Made by a program: the position numbers and the translations under genes
NCBI GenBank assembly: GCA_023212695.1
Contig: JALCCG010000244.1
Coordinates: 1 to 32,407 of the forward strand
DNA length: 32,407 nt
Direction of reading: 5' to 3'
From: Sporisorium sorghi
Taxonomy: Eukaryota; Basidiomycota; Ustilaginomycetes; Ustilaginales; Ustilaginaceae
The notes under the pieces: generated by a model
What the model was told of the DNA's origin: nothing
What the model saw: only the letters and a program-made list of their open reading frames with translations
Databases searched by the model: none
Part shown: piece after piece, positions 10,237-22,038 of the stretch
How positions within the stretch are numbered: the first letter of the stretch is position 1
Layout: each line of letters opens with the position of its first letter

Positions 10237-11899
10237 ATGCGCTCTTTCGTCTCCCTCATCGCCACGAGCGTGCTGCTGGCCAGCAACGCTTTCGCTCAGG
10301 GTGGTCCGCCTGCTTGGGCCGGCGGCCCTGGAAATGGCCAGCCTCCGCCTCACGCTGTCGATCCTCTCGCTAGCAACAAGTACTGGACGCCTTCGCCTGG
10401 ACCAGTCGTCCCGCACTACAACGGCGTCGGTGGTTTTTGGCGTCCTTTCGGCTCGCAACCTGGCCAAGCCGCCCCAGGTGGTCCTCCGGGCGGCTGGTCG
10501 GGATCCCCTCAACTTGGTCCGGGTGGAAACATCCCTGGAGTACCTCCTGTCGCTCCTGCTGCTCCTGGTGGCGGACAAGCCAACGCTATGCCAGGCATAC
10601 CTGGCATGTCTGGTGGTGGCCCCTTGAACCCGATCCAAGGCGGTGGCGAGTCTCAGCTCAAGCAGGAGACTGGCTTTCCGGGCATACCCACCAAGTGCAC
10701 GATGGTAAGCTCCTTTCTTCTCCGGATTCGACGACTGTCGCGGTAGACTGCTGACGGATATGAATCTTGGTACGGATCACTCTGCGACAGTACACGTACG
10801 TGCCCAAATCTTTCAAGGAAGGCAACCCTATTGTGCTTCTGATCCATCACTGCGGCGGTTCGGCCCCGGGCTTCTTCCAAGAGACGTCCGCTTCGGGTTG
10901 GGCCAAGATGGCGGATGAGAAAGGGTTCATCCTCGTGTATCCAAACTCTCCAGAAGGCTCTAAAGGCTGCTGGGACTGCAGCTCGCAAAGTTCTCTCAAG
11001 CACGGAGGTGGCGGTGACAGCGAAACCGTCATCAACATGGTCAAGTACGCCCAGAAGAAGTATGGAGCTGGAGACAAGACCTACGCAGCTGGCCAGTCTA
11101 GCGGGGCTATGCTAGTTCAAGTGCTCTCTGCGACTTATCCAGATTCTTTGGTGGCTTGTGCCGCTTTCTCCGGGGTCCCAGCTGGTAAGTAACCCGTCGG
11201 CTGACACCGAGCAAGCTTCTAAGCACCTGAGTGCACTACCGCGAAGGGAGTCCCATCGGCAATGCTAGAGACCCCTCAAGGAGCCATTCTTCGTCACGAG
11301 ACCGCTCAAACTCACGCCCAACCTTCTTCTGTTCTTCCCAAAAGGTTGTTTCCGCACTGAGAAAGCGATTGGAGCGGATTGGAACAACACTTGCACTGAT
11401 GGAACCCTGAACGAGCCTGTCGAGTATTGGACCACGCAGGCCAAGGAAATGTACCCGGTATGTCATCCGGAAGAAAGCTGTTACAGAAAGCATGTCACTG
11501 ACGTGATCCTCGCCCTGGCAACGCCTTCTTGTTGACGCGACAGGCTTATACTGGACAATACCCACGTATGCTCCTGGTACACGGTGACCAAGACCAGATT
11601 ATCAACTTCAACGATCACCGCGAGGCGACCAAGCAATGGTAAGAATTTCGATCGTACTGCAACCTGCCTCAACGCACCTCAGCTGACTGAAGTATCATCT
11701 TCTCACTGCGATCCCTCCTCTCAGGTGTGGTCTGCACGGCTTGGACCCTGAAAAGCCCACCAAGAAGGACACGATTCCCTCTCTCGCCAACTACGAGGTG
11801 TCCGAGTACGGCTCGTGCGTCAAATCCATCAGAGCTAAAGGTGTTTCGCACGATAATCCGACTCGTGCGGATCTGACCTGCGACTTTTTTGGTCTCTGA
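10237..11899 (+). CDS. secreted CE1-type esterase (acetylxylan/feruloyl esterase, PHB-depolymerase family)
   Basis: Five exons join in frame: 10237-10704, 10791-11184, 11345-11457, 11544-11638 and 11725-11899, giving 414 aa. All four introns are GT-AG (GTAAGC, GTAAGT, GTATGT, GTAAGA donors), and three are 86 bp. A signal peptide (1-20, ending ASNAFA) is followed by about 130 residues of Pro/Gly-rich, disorder-prone sequence. The hydrolase domain begins near YTYVPKSF. It carries HHCGG for the oxyanion region, the nucleophile elbow GQSSG (Ser259), HGDQD (likely acid Asp342) and GVSHDNP (likely His399). Family members release acetyl or feruloyl groups from plant xylan outside the cell. No CBM1 is visible, so the N-terminal linker tethers nothing recognisable. 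The start is set by the signal peptide and lies about 70 bp downstream of a TATA box. Confidence 0.88.
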
Positions 11900-12859
11900 G
11901 GGCTCGCTTTGCAGAACAGCTAGGGCTGTTTTACCTCTCCCCTTCCCACCTTTACCGCCCACTGCTTGGCCGATGCTTGGCCGCGGCGAACGCGGCGAGT
12001 CTCCTTACTTCGCGTAGCTGATTGTCTTGCAGTTCCGCTCTTCGCGAATTCCAAGACCTTTGCTTCGCACTACTACGACGAACGTGCTGGTGAGTGTTGA
12101 GAGAAGAAATACGAGCGCCGTCTTTCCGAAGCCGAGCCTTTGCACCATTCACCAGCCGCCAAAATCCTGTCAAACAACGCCAAGAATCCTGTTTTCCGCT
12201 CTCGGCTGCCAGTCGCCCGGGCACAGCTGAGGAGAATTGCGCGTCATCGCTGTACAGTATTCGTGTTCGCTTATCATGCAGTCGAGTGGGTCACGGAATT
12301 CCGTATCTCTTTCCGATGGAAGACACAAGGTGTGAACAGAATGAGCTTTGTTGCGGTTCAAGGTTTTACCGGTCGAAGCGACTCCTCGTACCAATATGAT
12401 CAGCCCTGGAGCCGCGTGACAGAGTCTTGGCAACCTGCAAAGTTTGCAGTTTCGGGGGAAGCGCCGGCCTGACGGTCTCGCAACTCTGAACGCAGCTTCT
12501 ATTGTCGATCATGTACCCCTACATTGACGTCGAAAGCCCGTCGTGAGCTTCCAAGTGACGCGGACAAGGGGACCGCGGTGTTCGTGGAGCGATCATGAGC
12601 CGCTCCCGCCGGCGTCGTTGACTTTGATGCAAGGCTTGCTGCGCTGCAAACATGGCGTTAGAATGGCTGTGCCGCTCGCTGTGATGCTTCATGTGCTGTG
12701 CTGGTGTTGGTCAGTCGCCTCAGAAGGTATAGAAGGCAGCCCATTCAAACGGACAAACCACATTCATCTCATCACCCAAGCCAAGCTGCTCTATCACTCA
12801 TATCCTCAAGCTTCAAACCAACTCACGGAACACACAGACAAGCAATCGAACAAGCAAGA
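11900..12859. other. intergenic region between esterase and eight-Cys protein genes
   Basis: This holds the esterase 3' UTR and the promoter of the next gene. I see no further coding sequence. The reading frame of the next gene stays open upstream to 12698, but without a signal peptide or other coding character. Confidence 0.5.
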
Positions 12860-14038
12860 ATGGGTTTCCCTCGCGCTCTTCTTCTTTCGGCCCTCCTGGG
12901 CTCGGCTGCCTTAACCAGAGCAGCTCCTATCGCCTCAACGTGCAGCCCGAACCTCGAGGTTTGGGGCTCCATCACCTTTGAAGGCATTCCGCTCAGTCTA
13001 GGAGCGGATGGGAGCATCGAGGTGGGCGGACCGGCTCTCAACTTTGCTGTTGCTTCTTGTCAAACCGAACAAGTCGACCGATATGACTCGCAGAGCAAGG
13101 GCTATCTCGTAAATGCAAACGATCCTAGCCAGTGTCTCGCCGCTAGCCATCTCGGTGATAGTCCAGGAACCTTCTCGTTCCAAGGCTGTGGCTCCAATGG
13201 TGTCGGCGGTGTCTCAAGTCTCGCATCCTTTGCCTGGGACACGGGCATCGCCAACGCCGCCAACGCTTATTTCAACGGAGAGAACAACAACTATGTCAAC
13301 AGCTCTCAGCCTCCCATCTACAGCTTCAACACCGAGTTCGATCATTACACTTTTGATGGCAGCCGCGGCAAGCTTACTTTCCAGCACACGCCGCCCGGCC
13401 TCACTTCGCTTCCGACGGCACTCGAGATCCCAGCAAACCAACTTCCTGTGACGGCGACGCCGGTATCTCCTCCATTGGTGTGCGGCACGTACCAGACCGG
13501 CCAGATCAACTTCAACAATCAAACATCGAGCTCAAACCAGTACAACGGCCCAGTCAATGCGAAGTGGGAGGCGCAGGCAGATGCAACGACCAGCTTTGTG
13601 TTCGAACAGTGCGACTATTCGCCCGCCGGTATCAAGGACACAGATGAAGTGGTGTACGGCCGCATCCGCCCCGCCACCGACCTTCAGCGCAGCACGTTCC
13701 AGTGCTACGACCTGACCAGCACTGACTATGATTGGGTCAATGGAATCGAGCTCTCTCGCTGCGACTGGTCGACAGACAACGTCGCCGATAACCCCAAGGC
13801 CCAAATCGTCGTTCCCAGGCTGAACAAAAAGGACAGCACGATCGAATGGGTCACCTTCGAGAACGGAGCTCAGACTGCAGTTGGCTACGCCTACACTCAG
13901 CTGGACTTCGACGAGGAGTTCTCTGTGACCCAGTATGTCTGGGACGGGAAGGGCGTCGGGATTGCCTTTGTGGACCCGAACAACCCGAACTTGGCAAAGT
14001 ACCCACCCGGAAAGATCACTCTCGTCGCTGACTCGTAG
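12860..14038 (+). CDS. secreted eight-cysteine protein, internally duplicated, function unknown
   Basis: A single-exon gene of 392 aa. A signal peptide spans about 1-21 (ALLLSALLGSAALTRA). I chose the ATG at 12860 because it places this peptide at the N-terminus, although the frame is open further upstream. The mature part has eight cysteines in two sets of four with matching spacing: 28/67/92/110 and 208/251/282/301. Each set starts with a C...GxIxF segment, has a hydrophobic strand just before its second cysteine (NFAVASC, SFVFEQC), a QC at the third, and a closing cysteine 18-19 residues later. This suggests two copies of one disulfide-stabilised domain. The segment around QCLAASHLGDSPGTFSFQGC is faintly like a ricin-type lectin strand, but no QxW is seen. 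Two NxS/T sites lie at NSS and NQT. A role at the fungus-host surface is only a guess. Confidence 0.8.
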   Translation: MGFPRALLLSALLGSAALTRAAPIASTCSPNLEVWGSITFEGIPLSLGADGSIEVGGPALNFAVASCQTEQVDRYDSQSKGYLVNANDPSQCLAASHLGDSPGTFSFQGCGSNGVGGVSSLASFAWDTGIANAANAYFNGENNNYVNSSQPPIYSFNTEFDHYTFDGSRGKLTFQHTPPGLTSLPTALEIPANQLPVTATPVSPPLVCGTYQTGQINFNNQTSSSNQYNGPVNAKWEAQADATTSFVFEQCDYSPAGIKDTDEVVYGRIRPATDLQRSTFQCYDLTSTDYDWVNGIELSRCDWSTDNVADNPKAQIVVPRLNKKDSTIEWVTFENGAQTAVGYAYTQLDFDEEFSVTQYVWDGKGVGIAFVDPNNPNLAKYPPGKITLVADS

Positions 14039-14724
14039 AGCCATCCGCACTCTAGGCGTCAAGCATGTTCGTCTTTCAAGCTCATCCTTCGGCCAAGCTC
14101 ATCGTTTAACCATGAAGATTCATTTTTGCACAACTTCTATCCGTTTTCTTCGCAATCACATTCCCGTTTCGCATCATTGACAGGCTCTGCGTCTCCCCTC
14201 ATCGTGTGTTCGCCGACGACATCGGCCGATCTTGGCACAGACGTGCAGCCCGATGCGCATCGGCGATCTGAGCCTGCTGCCGTGCGTTAGTTGCAATTGC
14301 ACACAGTTCTTCAGCTTCACATCTGGTCCACCGTGCCGAACGGGACAGGGCTGAGCCTCTGCATGCGGTCAGTTGGTTCGAGTTGGCGGATTTTGAATCT
14401 CAGAGCGAGACATGACACTGAAACATGGCGTTAGGCGGCGCTTTGCGGAGTTTCAAAGCCCAAAACCGCCAAGGGCTGGCGAAAAAGGAACGGAAGTCTT
14501 TTTACCCCACTCTCTCTCAAATCTTGTCCAGCCTCGTCGAGTTGAGGAGCTCTGCAACCATGTGAAACACATTCGAAAGGCTTTGAGCGTAGCGGGTCGA
14601 AGGAGGCGCTTATCGCAGGTTGTTGAAGCTAGGCCAACTTGGGGTCCTGAGAGTACGAATCAGCTCATGCAGTCTCGATCACAGCCATGCGCACACGAGG
14701 GAAGAAGCTTGGAACCATGGTATA
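14039..14724. other. convergent intergenic region
   Basis: This holds the 3' ends of two convergent genes. No gene, repeat or hairpin stands out. Confidence 0.5.
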
Positions 14725-16729
14725 TTAATGACGAGAAGATCGAGCATGTACATCGGGAGACAAAGTATCGACACTAGCAAAGAAGCGAAACTCTATATGG
14801 GGACGCCGGGGGCCTGGAGAGGGCGCCGAGAAGTTGGCGCGCGAGAGGCTCGACGAGTGGCGAAGCATCTTGATCCTGAGCTCGTCCGAGTTGAACTGAG
14901 CAGGAGGAGCGCGCATGGGGCTCATGGGGCGGGCGCTGCTGGGTCGCATCAGAGGCGAACCGTTAGGCGAGCCGCCACGAGGAGTGACTGGAACCGAGAC
15001 AACGGCACCGGCAGCACCGGCGACATCGCCAAAGTAGTCGTTCGAGTTCTTGGGCGACGAGCCACCCGAGGAGAGCTGCGGAGTGGAAGGCGCAGAGACC
15101 TCACCCAGAAGCATCACCGAAAGACGACGAGAGACGTTGTGCACACCGGTGGCGGGGCCGACCTCGACAACTTCCTGCTCGGGGACGTTCTGCTTGACAA
15201 ACTGGTCGAGCGTGAGCTCGGCGTAGGGGGAGCGAAGGGTCGGTGGATAGCGAGAAGTAGCGCGTCTTGGTAGGCACGTGGCGGTGAAGACCCTCTGGGC
15301 GGAAGGGCTGCTTGGAGCCGGCCTTGAACTTGGCGTTCTGGATGGCGGTCACCTGAGCGAGGTACGAGACGCTCTTCTCCCACGTGCACACTGCCGAGAC
15401 AGGCAGGTAAGGGCGCTTTGCCTTGACGCTGGCCTTGGCGGCGAGCATCTTGACGAGCTCCCAGAGCATGTCGACCGAGGCAGCCTTGACGACGTCGGGA
15501 CGAGCGTTGGCAGCCGACGATCGCGAAGAGCCAAGCAGATCAGCGACCGAGACAGCAGGGACCTCGATGCGGCGCATCTTGACCTCGACGAAGGCCGAGT
15601 ACTCGCCACAGCCGGCGCCTTCGCAGGAGCGGCATGACGAAGCCTTCTTGCCGTCGCAGGCCATGCAGCTCAGTCGACCCTGACCCTGGCAGCGGCCACA
15701 GCGGCGACGACCCTTCTGCATGCCGGAGCCCGAGCACCAGAAGCACTCGTTGCCGGCCTCGCCACGGCACATGCGGCAGGTCTCGCTGCCGGAGCCGGAG
15801 CACTTGCGGCAAGCACCCACCGTGTGCGAGCGCGGAAGCTCAAAGATCTTGCGCGTCTTGGACTTGATCGTGCTGATGTCGAGCCCCCTCGTGGGTGATC
15901 TCGATGTCCCAAGGGTTGGGCAGCTCGGGAAGGAGGGGCAAGGGGGGTAGAGTCAGAAGCAGACTTGTCGATGCTGGCGACCTTCTTCCAGAGGGCAGTT
16001 CGGCTCTCGAGCACGACGATGGCCTTGACGAGCGAGTGCGTCTTGCTTCCCTTGAGCTCGATCTTGAGTGCGTCCTGGCGAGCAGCACGCTCGGCGGCAG
16101 AGATCTCCTCCTTCTTGGTGGGGGGAAGAGGCGAACCGTCTTCGCCGAACATGCGCGCAGGGGGCTCGACAAGCGAAGGGAAAGACTTGGCGAGGGCGGA
16201 CTGAGCAGCGTCGCGCGAGGGAGGCTCCTGGTTCAGGTGAGCGATGCGGAAGACGATGTCATCGCGGCCCAGACCCGAGGTGGGGAAGGCAGGAGCCTCG
16301 CCGTAGAGGCTGCTGGCGACGGAGGACGAAGCAGGTGGCGAGGAAGAAACGCTCTGGTCCGAGCCGCTGAACTCGACCGACTTGCCCTTCTGTTCGCGAG
16401 TGTACCTTGGCTGTTCGTCGATGAGCTCTTCGAGCACGGCGTCGCCGCGGGCGTTCTGGTAAGCGTCGAGCTTGAGAGCGTCTTGGAGGTAATCCACGTT
16501 GGAGAAACCAAGGGCGGTGGGCTCTTGCGGGACGTTGCGAGGGCCCGAGATGGGTCGCTTGGCTCGGGGAGCGACGACGCGAAGAACGGCGGGCTGTTCG
16601 TCCGAGTTGGAGCTGTGGGTGGAAGCGGTGCGGACGGAGCCAGTGTACATGGAGCGAGGGCTAGAGAAGTTTGACTCGGTGTAGCCCTGCGAGCGTGGCG
16701 AGAAGGGGCTCGTAAGTGTAGTTCGACAT
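14725..16729 (-). CDS. SSUH2-like protein with six CxxC zinc-binding motifs; frame broken four times
   Basis: The gene reads through as one protein of about 666 aa only if one extra base is removed from each of four G/C runs: 16705-16708, 15942-15947 (or the neighbouring run at 15934-15937), 15884-15888 and 15226-15230. The start ATG at 16729 gives MSNYTYEP, joining SPRSQGYTES after the first run. The N-terminal 250 residues are Ser/Pro-rich. The conserved core begins near LPNPWDIEI and includes a DnaJ-type Cys-rich region (CRKC, CRMC, CFWC, CGRC, CMAC, CRSC, several followed by GxG). A Ser/Pro/Gly-rich tail ends at 14725. This order matches SSUH2/SSU-2 proteins, whose biochemical role is poorly known; the Cys region likely binds zinc. 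All four breaks have the same sign and lie in homopolymers, which points to sequencing or assembly error more than decay. Confidence 0.75.
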
Positions 16730-16807
16730 TGTGACTATGTTGTGTGATAGGGCAGGCAGACGGGGAAAGCTTGGGGGAGAGAAAGAACCGCCAGCGGTAC
16801 CGGGAGC

Positions 16808-16813
16808 TTATAT
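16808..16813 (-). promoter_or_regulatory. TATA-like box of the SSUH2-like gene
   Basis: ATATAA on the minus strand inside CATATAAGC, about 80 bp before the ATG at 16729. A second copy of CATATAAGC lies at about 16929-16937 on the same strand. Confidence 0.45.
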
Positions 16814-17281
16814 GAAGGAGTGAGCTGGATACGCAAGGTGACTGCGAAGAAGGGATGATGCTCAATGATCGCAGAGGCGGTGGGGAGTTGGGTGAGGGGC
16901 GACGCTCCATGAACAGGATGAGGTGTTGGCTTATATGGAAGTTTCACGACAGAGTCAGGCTCGATGTCATGGCTCTACTCGCATAGGATCGCATTGAGAC
17001 ACTCAGCGACAAGCAGCTGCTGGTGTCAGGGAAGTGCATGTTGCGACAAAGGACCTCTCTGCCTTTTTTGGGAGGCTTTGCGAGTGACCTTCTCCGCCAG
17101 TATGGCACAGCGGCGAATGGAAGCCCGACTAGAGACGTCAAGTATGGCCAGATTCATTTCAGGTAAGGCGAAAAACGAGTGACAGGTGCGACTGGCAGAA
17201 TTCCGGGCGAGCACACGACAAGTGACGACGGCCAATCATTGCCGAATCCAGCTGCGTCGACATGGCGTGAGGCGGACTTTG

Positions 17282-17307
17282 CGTGTGTGTGTGTGTGTGT
17301 GTGTGTG
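17282..17307. repeat. (GT)n microsatellite
   Basis: About twelve uninterrupted GT units in non-coding DNA. Confidence 0.9.
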
Positions 17308-17494
17308 GCTTTGCGGAAGCGTCGAGAGGCTCGAAAGGCCAGAGTCGTCGTTTGCAGAAACGGCGAGCAGGCTTGAAACTGAGCTCGACCCGTGGCGGCT
17401 AAGTGAAGGTCTGAGAGGTTGGAGCGGAAACTTTACCCTTTTCTTCATTTTCGATAAATGGATTCATTAAAGTTTTTCAAATCAATTTCCAATT

Positions 17495-17496
<2 letters not shown>

Positions 17497-17527
<31 letters not shown>
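17497..17527. repeat. poly-T tract (T31)
   Basis: A run of 31 T in non-coding DNA, embedded in a locally T-rich stretch. Confidence 0.9.
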
Positions 17528-20222
17528 CCCCCTCCTCTGAAAGGTGGGAAAAAGGCATTTTCAGGAGGATTCTTTTTTTTTATTGTTTCCTCACATTCCA
17601 GCCAAGCGTTGATTGCCCGTCGCTGCAAGCGCCGGTAGAACTTGGTCATAGGTACAGCATTGGCTCAAGAAGCAAGGACTTCGTTGCCCGTCTTGATTTG
17701 ACAGAGCTTGTCTGAGGGAAATTGAGCCTAAGGAAAATCCACGAGTCGGCTCAGCGCGGAAGAAAGGAAATGCATGCAGACAGACATTAGGCAACGGCGC
17801 CTAGATCTCCATTCCCCACTAATAATGAGATCGACACGTTCGAACGCCGATTTGCTTTCAGCTGATCGTCGTTGGCGCCCGAGCGCGTCGGCGCCTTGAT
17901 ATTTCTCTTCAACATCATCCGGATGAAGAGCATCTCATTCATCGATTGCAGGACCTGCGCTGTCTCGATCGACGTACAAGCACCGCGTTCCACGATCCCT
18001 TTACTACATGCGAGTCCGAGGCATGAAAGGCAGCACGGGCTGCCATGAGACAAGCCTTGTGACGGGCAGGATCCAAGCTCTCACGCGGCGCTAAGCGAGT
18101 TCCCAGGATACCATGTACCTGCAGTTGGCGTTCAAACCTCTTTGTTGAGACGTGCCTGGTCGAAGGATCGGCTAGTGGTTGAGGTGGCAACGTGTAGCCT
18201 TCCACGCTATATCGATGAGGAATGTTGATTGAGCAGCGCTTTCAGCGAAGAGAGATCGACGCAAACACAAAGCAGCGAATCACTCGGAGAAACTAAAATC
18301 AGCTAGGGGGTCGACAACGTGCGCACTTTCACGTAGCTTTTCGTGCTAGTGGCTCTCAGTTGTGGTCTCACATTGCCCGAGTGGCAAGGGATTTTCAGAC
18401 TCAGCGAGACGCTTCTATTCCACTTTCACAGTGACTGACCGTCTTCACCGCAGCGAAAGACGTTGTAGGTCAGGGAACTCGTGATAGCAAGGTGAGCGAC
18501 TCAAGCCAAGCCAAGTGAAGTGCGCCAGGTTCCAATCACAACCACGTTACCGGATGCGAGAGAAGCCTCATTCCCAGGAAGCGGTCTCTCGCTTCGAGAG
18601 GGAAAACAGAGTTCAGCCCCGCTAACCGCGAAACAAACCCTCGTCTCACGCCTTTTCGTGGGAGACTTGCCAGATACTGTAGGAGCATCGCTGACAGAAA
18701 GGCAGGACGAGATCAGTTCTCAACAGTCGTAATTTGACAATCTAGGACTGGACTTGGATTCGATCTCGATTATGCCGCCAAGTGTCGCGCTGAGTTTGGA
18801 ATTACAGTTTGCTCGTACTGCGCCACGATGCAAAAGATTAGACCCGTGCTCTCGCCTCTTGTTCTACGGCTTTTGCTGAATGTCCTGCTGTAGAGTGAGC
18901 GAATCAATGGCACGCTTGCTCGGGCCACGCCCGACAACCTGCAAACTCGACCGCATCCTGCAAAGATCTGACGATTCTAATCGTGATCCCCGGTCAAATC
19001 CATGCAAATCTGCATTCAGACAGAAGAGAGGCGCAGATACGCTTCGATCGTGATAGAGGCTTCCACGTTAAGCGCCGGGGCTTTGAGGGTGCTGAACACT
19101 CACCCTGTCTCAGAGAGATCCAAGCAAAGAGATCGGCTGTTTGCTTCTCTATCTTTGGAATTGCTTCGAAGCCGCGGCTGCTCGACCCCGTTCGAGGACG
19201 TATGACATGCTGATCTTGTCACCCAGCTACCGTAAATTAGATCTCTTTCTTTCCGATGGAACGGGGAAAGGCTGCACACATTGGCTGAAAGCTGGGAAGA
19301 AACGAGACCTGTTAGATACAGGGCCCTGTCGTTGCAAGAGCTAAGTCAGTTCATTGACGCTCCGACGACTATCTACTCTATAGTTGCCGAGATGCTGCCA
19401 TTTTCTCGCCCTACTGAGCAGTGAGCTTTCTTTTGGCTCGCTACCGCGACTATCGATATTCGCTTGAGTAGAAGCCCACATGCGCGCCTATACGAGGTCG
19501 CTTACTATCCGAAAGAAGCTCTAGGGCGCGCCTATTGCCTTGCAGTTCACACGGATCGAGATCACTCTGCGCTGTATCCTCCAAGCTCTTGCCATTTTCG
19601 GACCATCGATCACTCCCTTCGAGCAACAGCGTACGTCTACGACCAAGTTGGAGCCAGATCTGAACCGTCATTGGAATGCGGAAATCGGGAAGCCAAGCCT
19701 CGGGCGTTTCTTGTGCTCGGGCTGGGCGATCACTCCAAAAGCCGGTTGAAGAATGGTGTCCAGACTCTGGCGCTTACACTGTTCCCCAATTTCGCTGCTC
19801 CCCGCTTCCGACAGAATGTTACCCGCGCCGTGAGGCTGGAGTCTCGTCAAAGATGTGCTCGACGCCACACGTCGCGACGACACCACATGCTCGAGAGCGT
19901 GTTTCGGGCCAGCCACTTGTGCCAAGCAAAGGTACCGTATTTGTTTTGCTCGTCAATGTTTGCCCGACCAAATTCAGCCAAAGCCTGGGCCCGATGCTTG
20001 AACTCAGATCGCTCCAGTCAGCCACAGTCTAAGCTTCGGAACGCGGCATTGAGGTTCTGTTGACATTCTTGCGGACAGTAGCCTCCTTCACGAAGAAAAC
20101 AGGCGTGGCTGTTGGTACACGTGCAAGACACGGTGGGACTCGAAGACGATCTACCTCGTAAGGACGAGCCGTAGTGATTTGTATGACTCTGGACCGCCTC
20201 GAGCCCGAGATCAATCCTTTCC

Positions 20223-20241
20223 TTTTTTTTTTTTTTTTTTT
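20223..20241. repeat. poly-T tract (T19)
   Basis: A run of 19 T, followed by about 100 bp that is also T-rich. Confidence 0.9.
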
Positions 20242-20567
20242 GCGACCTCGATTTTTATGGCCTTTTTTGGAGGGCATTTTTGGTACCTTTTCTTGCTTTT
20301 TTGTGGACCTTTTCAACACACCTGTTTTGCCAACCAACGCTAGACACCGGACGTCGGCACGCAGAGCCGCACACATACCACGCTAAGAAGCATTCGAAAC
20401 AAACCATCCACATAGTATGCCGGTCATGCTCCACGAAAAGGTGCTCCGGAACGGTTTATGTAATCCCGGTGTGCCTCAATCATCTCGAGAATCCAAGGCG
20501 AGATGTGCATTGCGGTGAAAATCGACGCTGCAGTGCAGCATGATCGGGTGAAAGTTCTGAGCGGGCC

Positions 20568-20591
20568 TTTTTTTTTTTTTTTTTTTTTTTT
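20568..20591. repeat. poly-T tract (T24)
   Basis: A run of 24 T in non-coding DNA. Confidence 0.9.
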
Positions 20592-21795
20592 CGTGGTATG
20601 GGCGAGATTGATACCTGAGCGGCCTACTGTATGGCCTGAATTGACTGAAATCGTCAAGGAAGGTCCATTGCTGAGGTTCACCGCCAGATTCAGCACTGAT
20701 CTGAGGTGGCGATAGTGGCGGTGGAAACGCAAGCGGCATGAGGCTGGCGCTACCGGTGCAATGACCTGACTTCTGCACCGGCTAACGGTGAGCATCAGCC
20801 TAGCGGGCTGCTCGACAGAGCCAAAGGCGCAAGCAGGAGAGCTGACGACGAGTGCGGCTTTTGAAGAGGTCTCAAATCCGAAACACGGCGTGCTGCGGGC
20901 TTAGCCGCCACGGCCTCCAGCGGCGACGCGACCAGGCGATTCTGACACACTCGCGTAGACACACATGCATGCTCTATTTAATCAAATTCTGTATTGGCTC
21001 GCGACAATGTATTCGACTCGTTCGTGGAGGTCTAGACTTTTCCCCATCTTTGACAGAACTCCAGGCACCAGAGCCCATGTCGAGAAGTGTCTCACAACGC
21101 AAAAGCTTTTCGGGCTTCCTTTTGTTACGTCCAAAATGTTAGCCGCCTCACGTCACACAGTTGAAACAATAGAGCATACATAATGGCAAAGCCGCCTACC
21201 TGCTCCTCTCCATTGTCTGTCGTGGTCTGAGACATCAAAACTCCTACACACTTCTTTGTCGTCGCAGTCTAGCAGCGTTAGACGCATCGCACAGTTCGAC
21301 ACACACACAGAGGAAGAGAGAGAGAGAGAGGTTCCTCGCGCTCTACGTGCCTTTCGAGCAAAGATCATGCTACTGTATACCAGAGACTTGGACGTGAGAC
21401 CATAGGCGCCGCCGCTGACAATATTCTGTCCCCGCTCGCAGCAATTAATGCTGTTCAGCTGAAAGCGATCCTAGCCAGAGGCAGCTAAGATGAAGACTAG
21501 TTGAAAGCCGCGCAATCAAAAATCTATGAAGAATCATTTTGCTTTCAGCGTGAACGTCCAAGATGGTTTGCAGACAGCGCGAATATGAGTGTTCTGCCAG
21601 ACTTGTTAAGCACGCACTTGAGATGTGTACGGATCTCTTTCGCAGAGTGTTGATGGTCTGTGAAGTAAATTAGCAGTATGCCGATGGCAGCGTTCCGACA
21701 CTGAGCATGGCGTCGGCCAGGTCTCACAGAAAGAAAAGGAAAAAGCATTTATAAAATTCGAAATAAAAATCTCGAAAATTGAAAATCAAAACCCG

Positions 21796-21842
<47 letters not shown>
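21796..21842. repeat. poly-A tract (A47)
   Basis: The longest homopolymer of the window, just left of the fold-back repeat that borders the scaffold gap. Confidence 0.9.
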
Positions 21843-21844
<2 letters not shown>

Positions 21845-21845
21845 C

Positions 21846-21908
21846 AACCACCCACCTCCCCCCCTTCTGTTCTTTTTTTTCAAAAGGGGGGGGTGGAGAG
21901 AGGTGGTT
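21846..21908. repeat. imperfect inverted repeat beside the gap
   Basis: The left arm (21846-21864) starts AACCACC and ends in a C run. The right arm (21886-21908) starts with a G run and ends GGTGGTT directly against the Ns. The spacer is itself partly self-complementary (T8 then CAAAAG). This may be a contig-end artefact. Confidence 0.55.
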
Positions 21909-21918
21909 NNNNNNNNNN
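21909..21918. other. assembly gap (10 N)
   Basis: Exactly ten Ns, flanked on the right by A17. Ten is a conventional placeholder, so the true distance is unknown and sequence may be missing here. Confidence 0.98.
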
Positions 21919-21935
21919 AAAAAAAAAAAAAAAAA
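21919..21935. repeat. poly-A tract (A17)
   Basis: A run of 17 A directly after the gap. Confidence 0.9.
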
Positions 21936-21974
21936 GGCTCTGGCACCACCTTCTCGACCGTTTTTGTTGTTTTT

Positions 21975-21997
21975 GAGCCAAGGGCGGAGGCTAGAAT

Positions 21998-22038
<41 letters not shown>

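Noticed and set aside
12698..12859. Upstream extension of the eight-Cys protein to a start at 12698
   Set aside because: The extension puts 54 polar residues before a clear signal peptide. The ATG at 12860 places that peptide at the N-terminus.
13100..13200. Ricin-B lectin domain in the eight-Cys secreted protein
   Set aside because: A QC...GTFSFQGC stretch is only faintly similar. No QxW repeats are present, and the duplication has two copies, not the three expected of a beta-trefoil.
19464..20063. A 199-codon plus-strand frame
   Set aside because: It has mixed composition, no domain, no signal peptide or membrane segment and no coding-like bias. It is compatible with chance in a 5.6 kb gene-free block.
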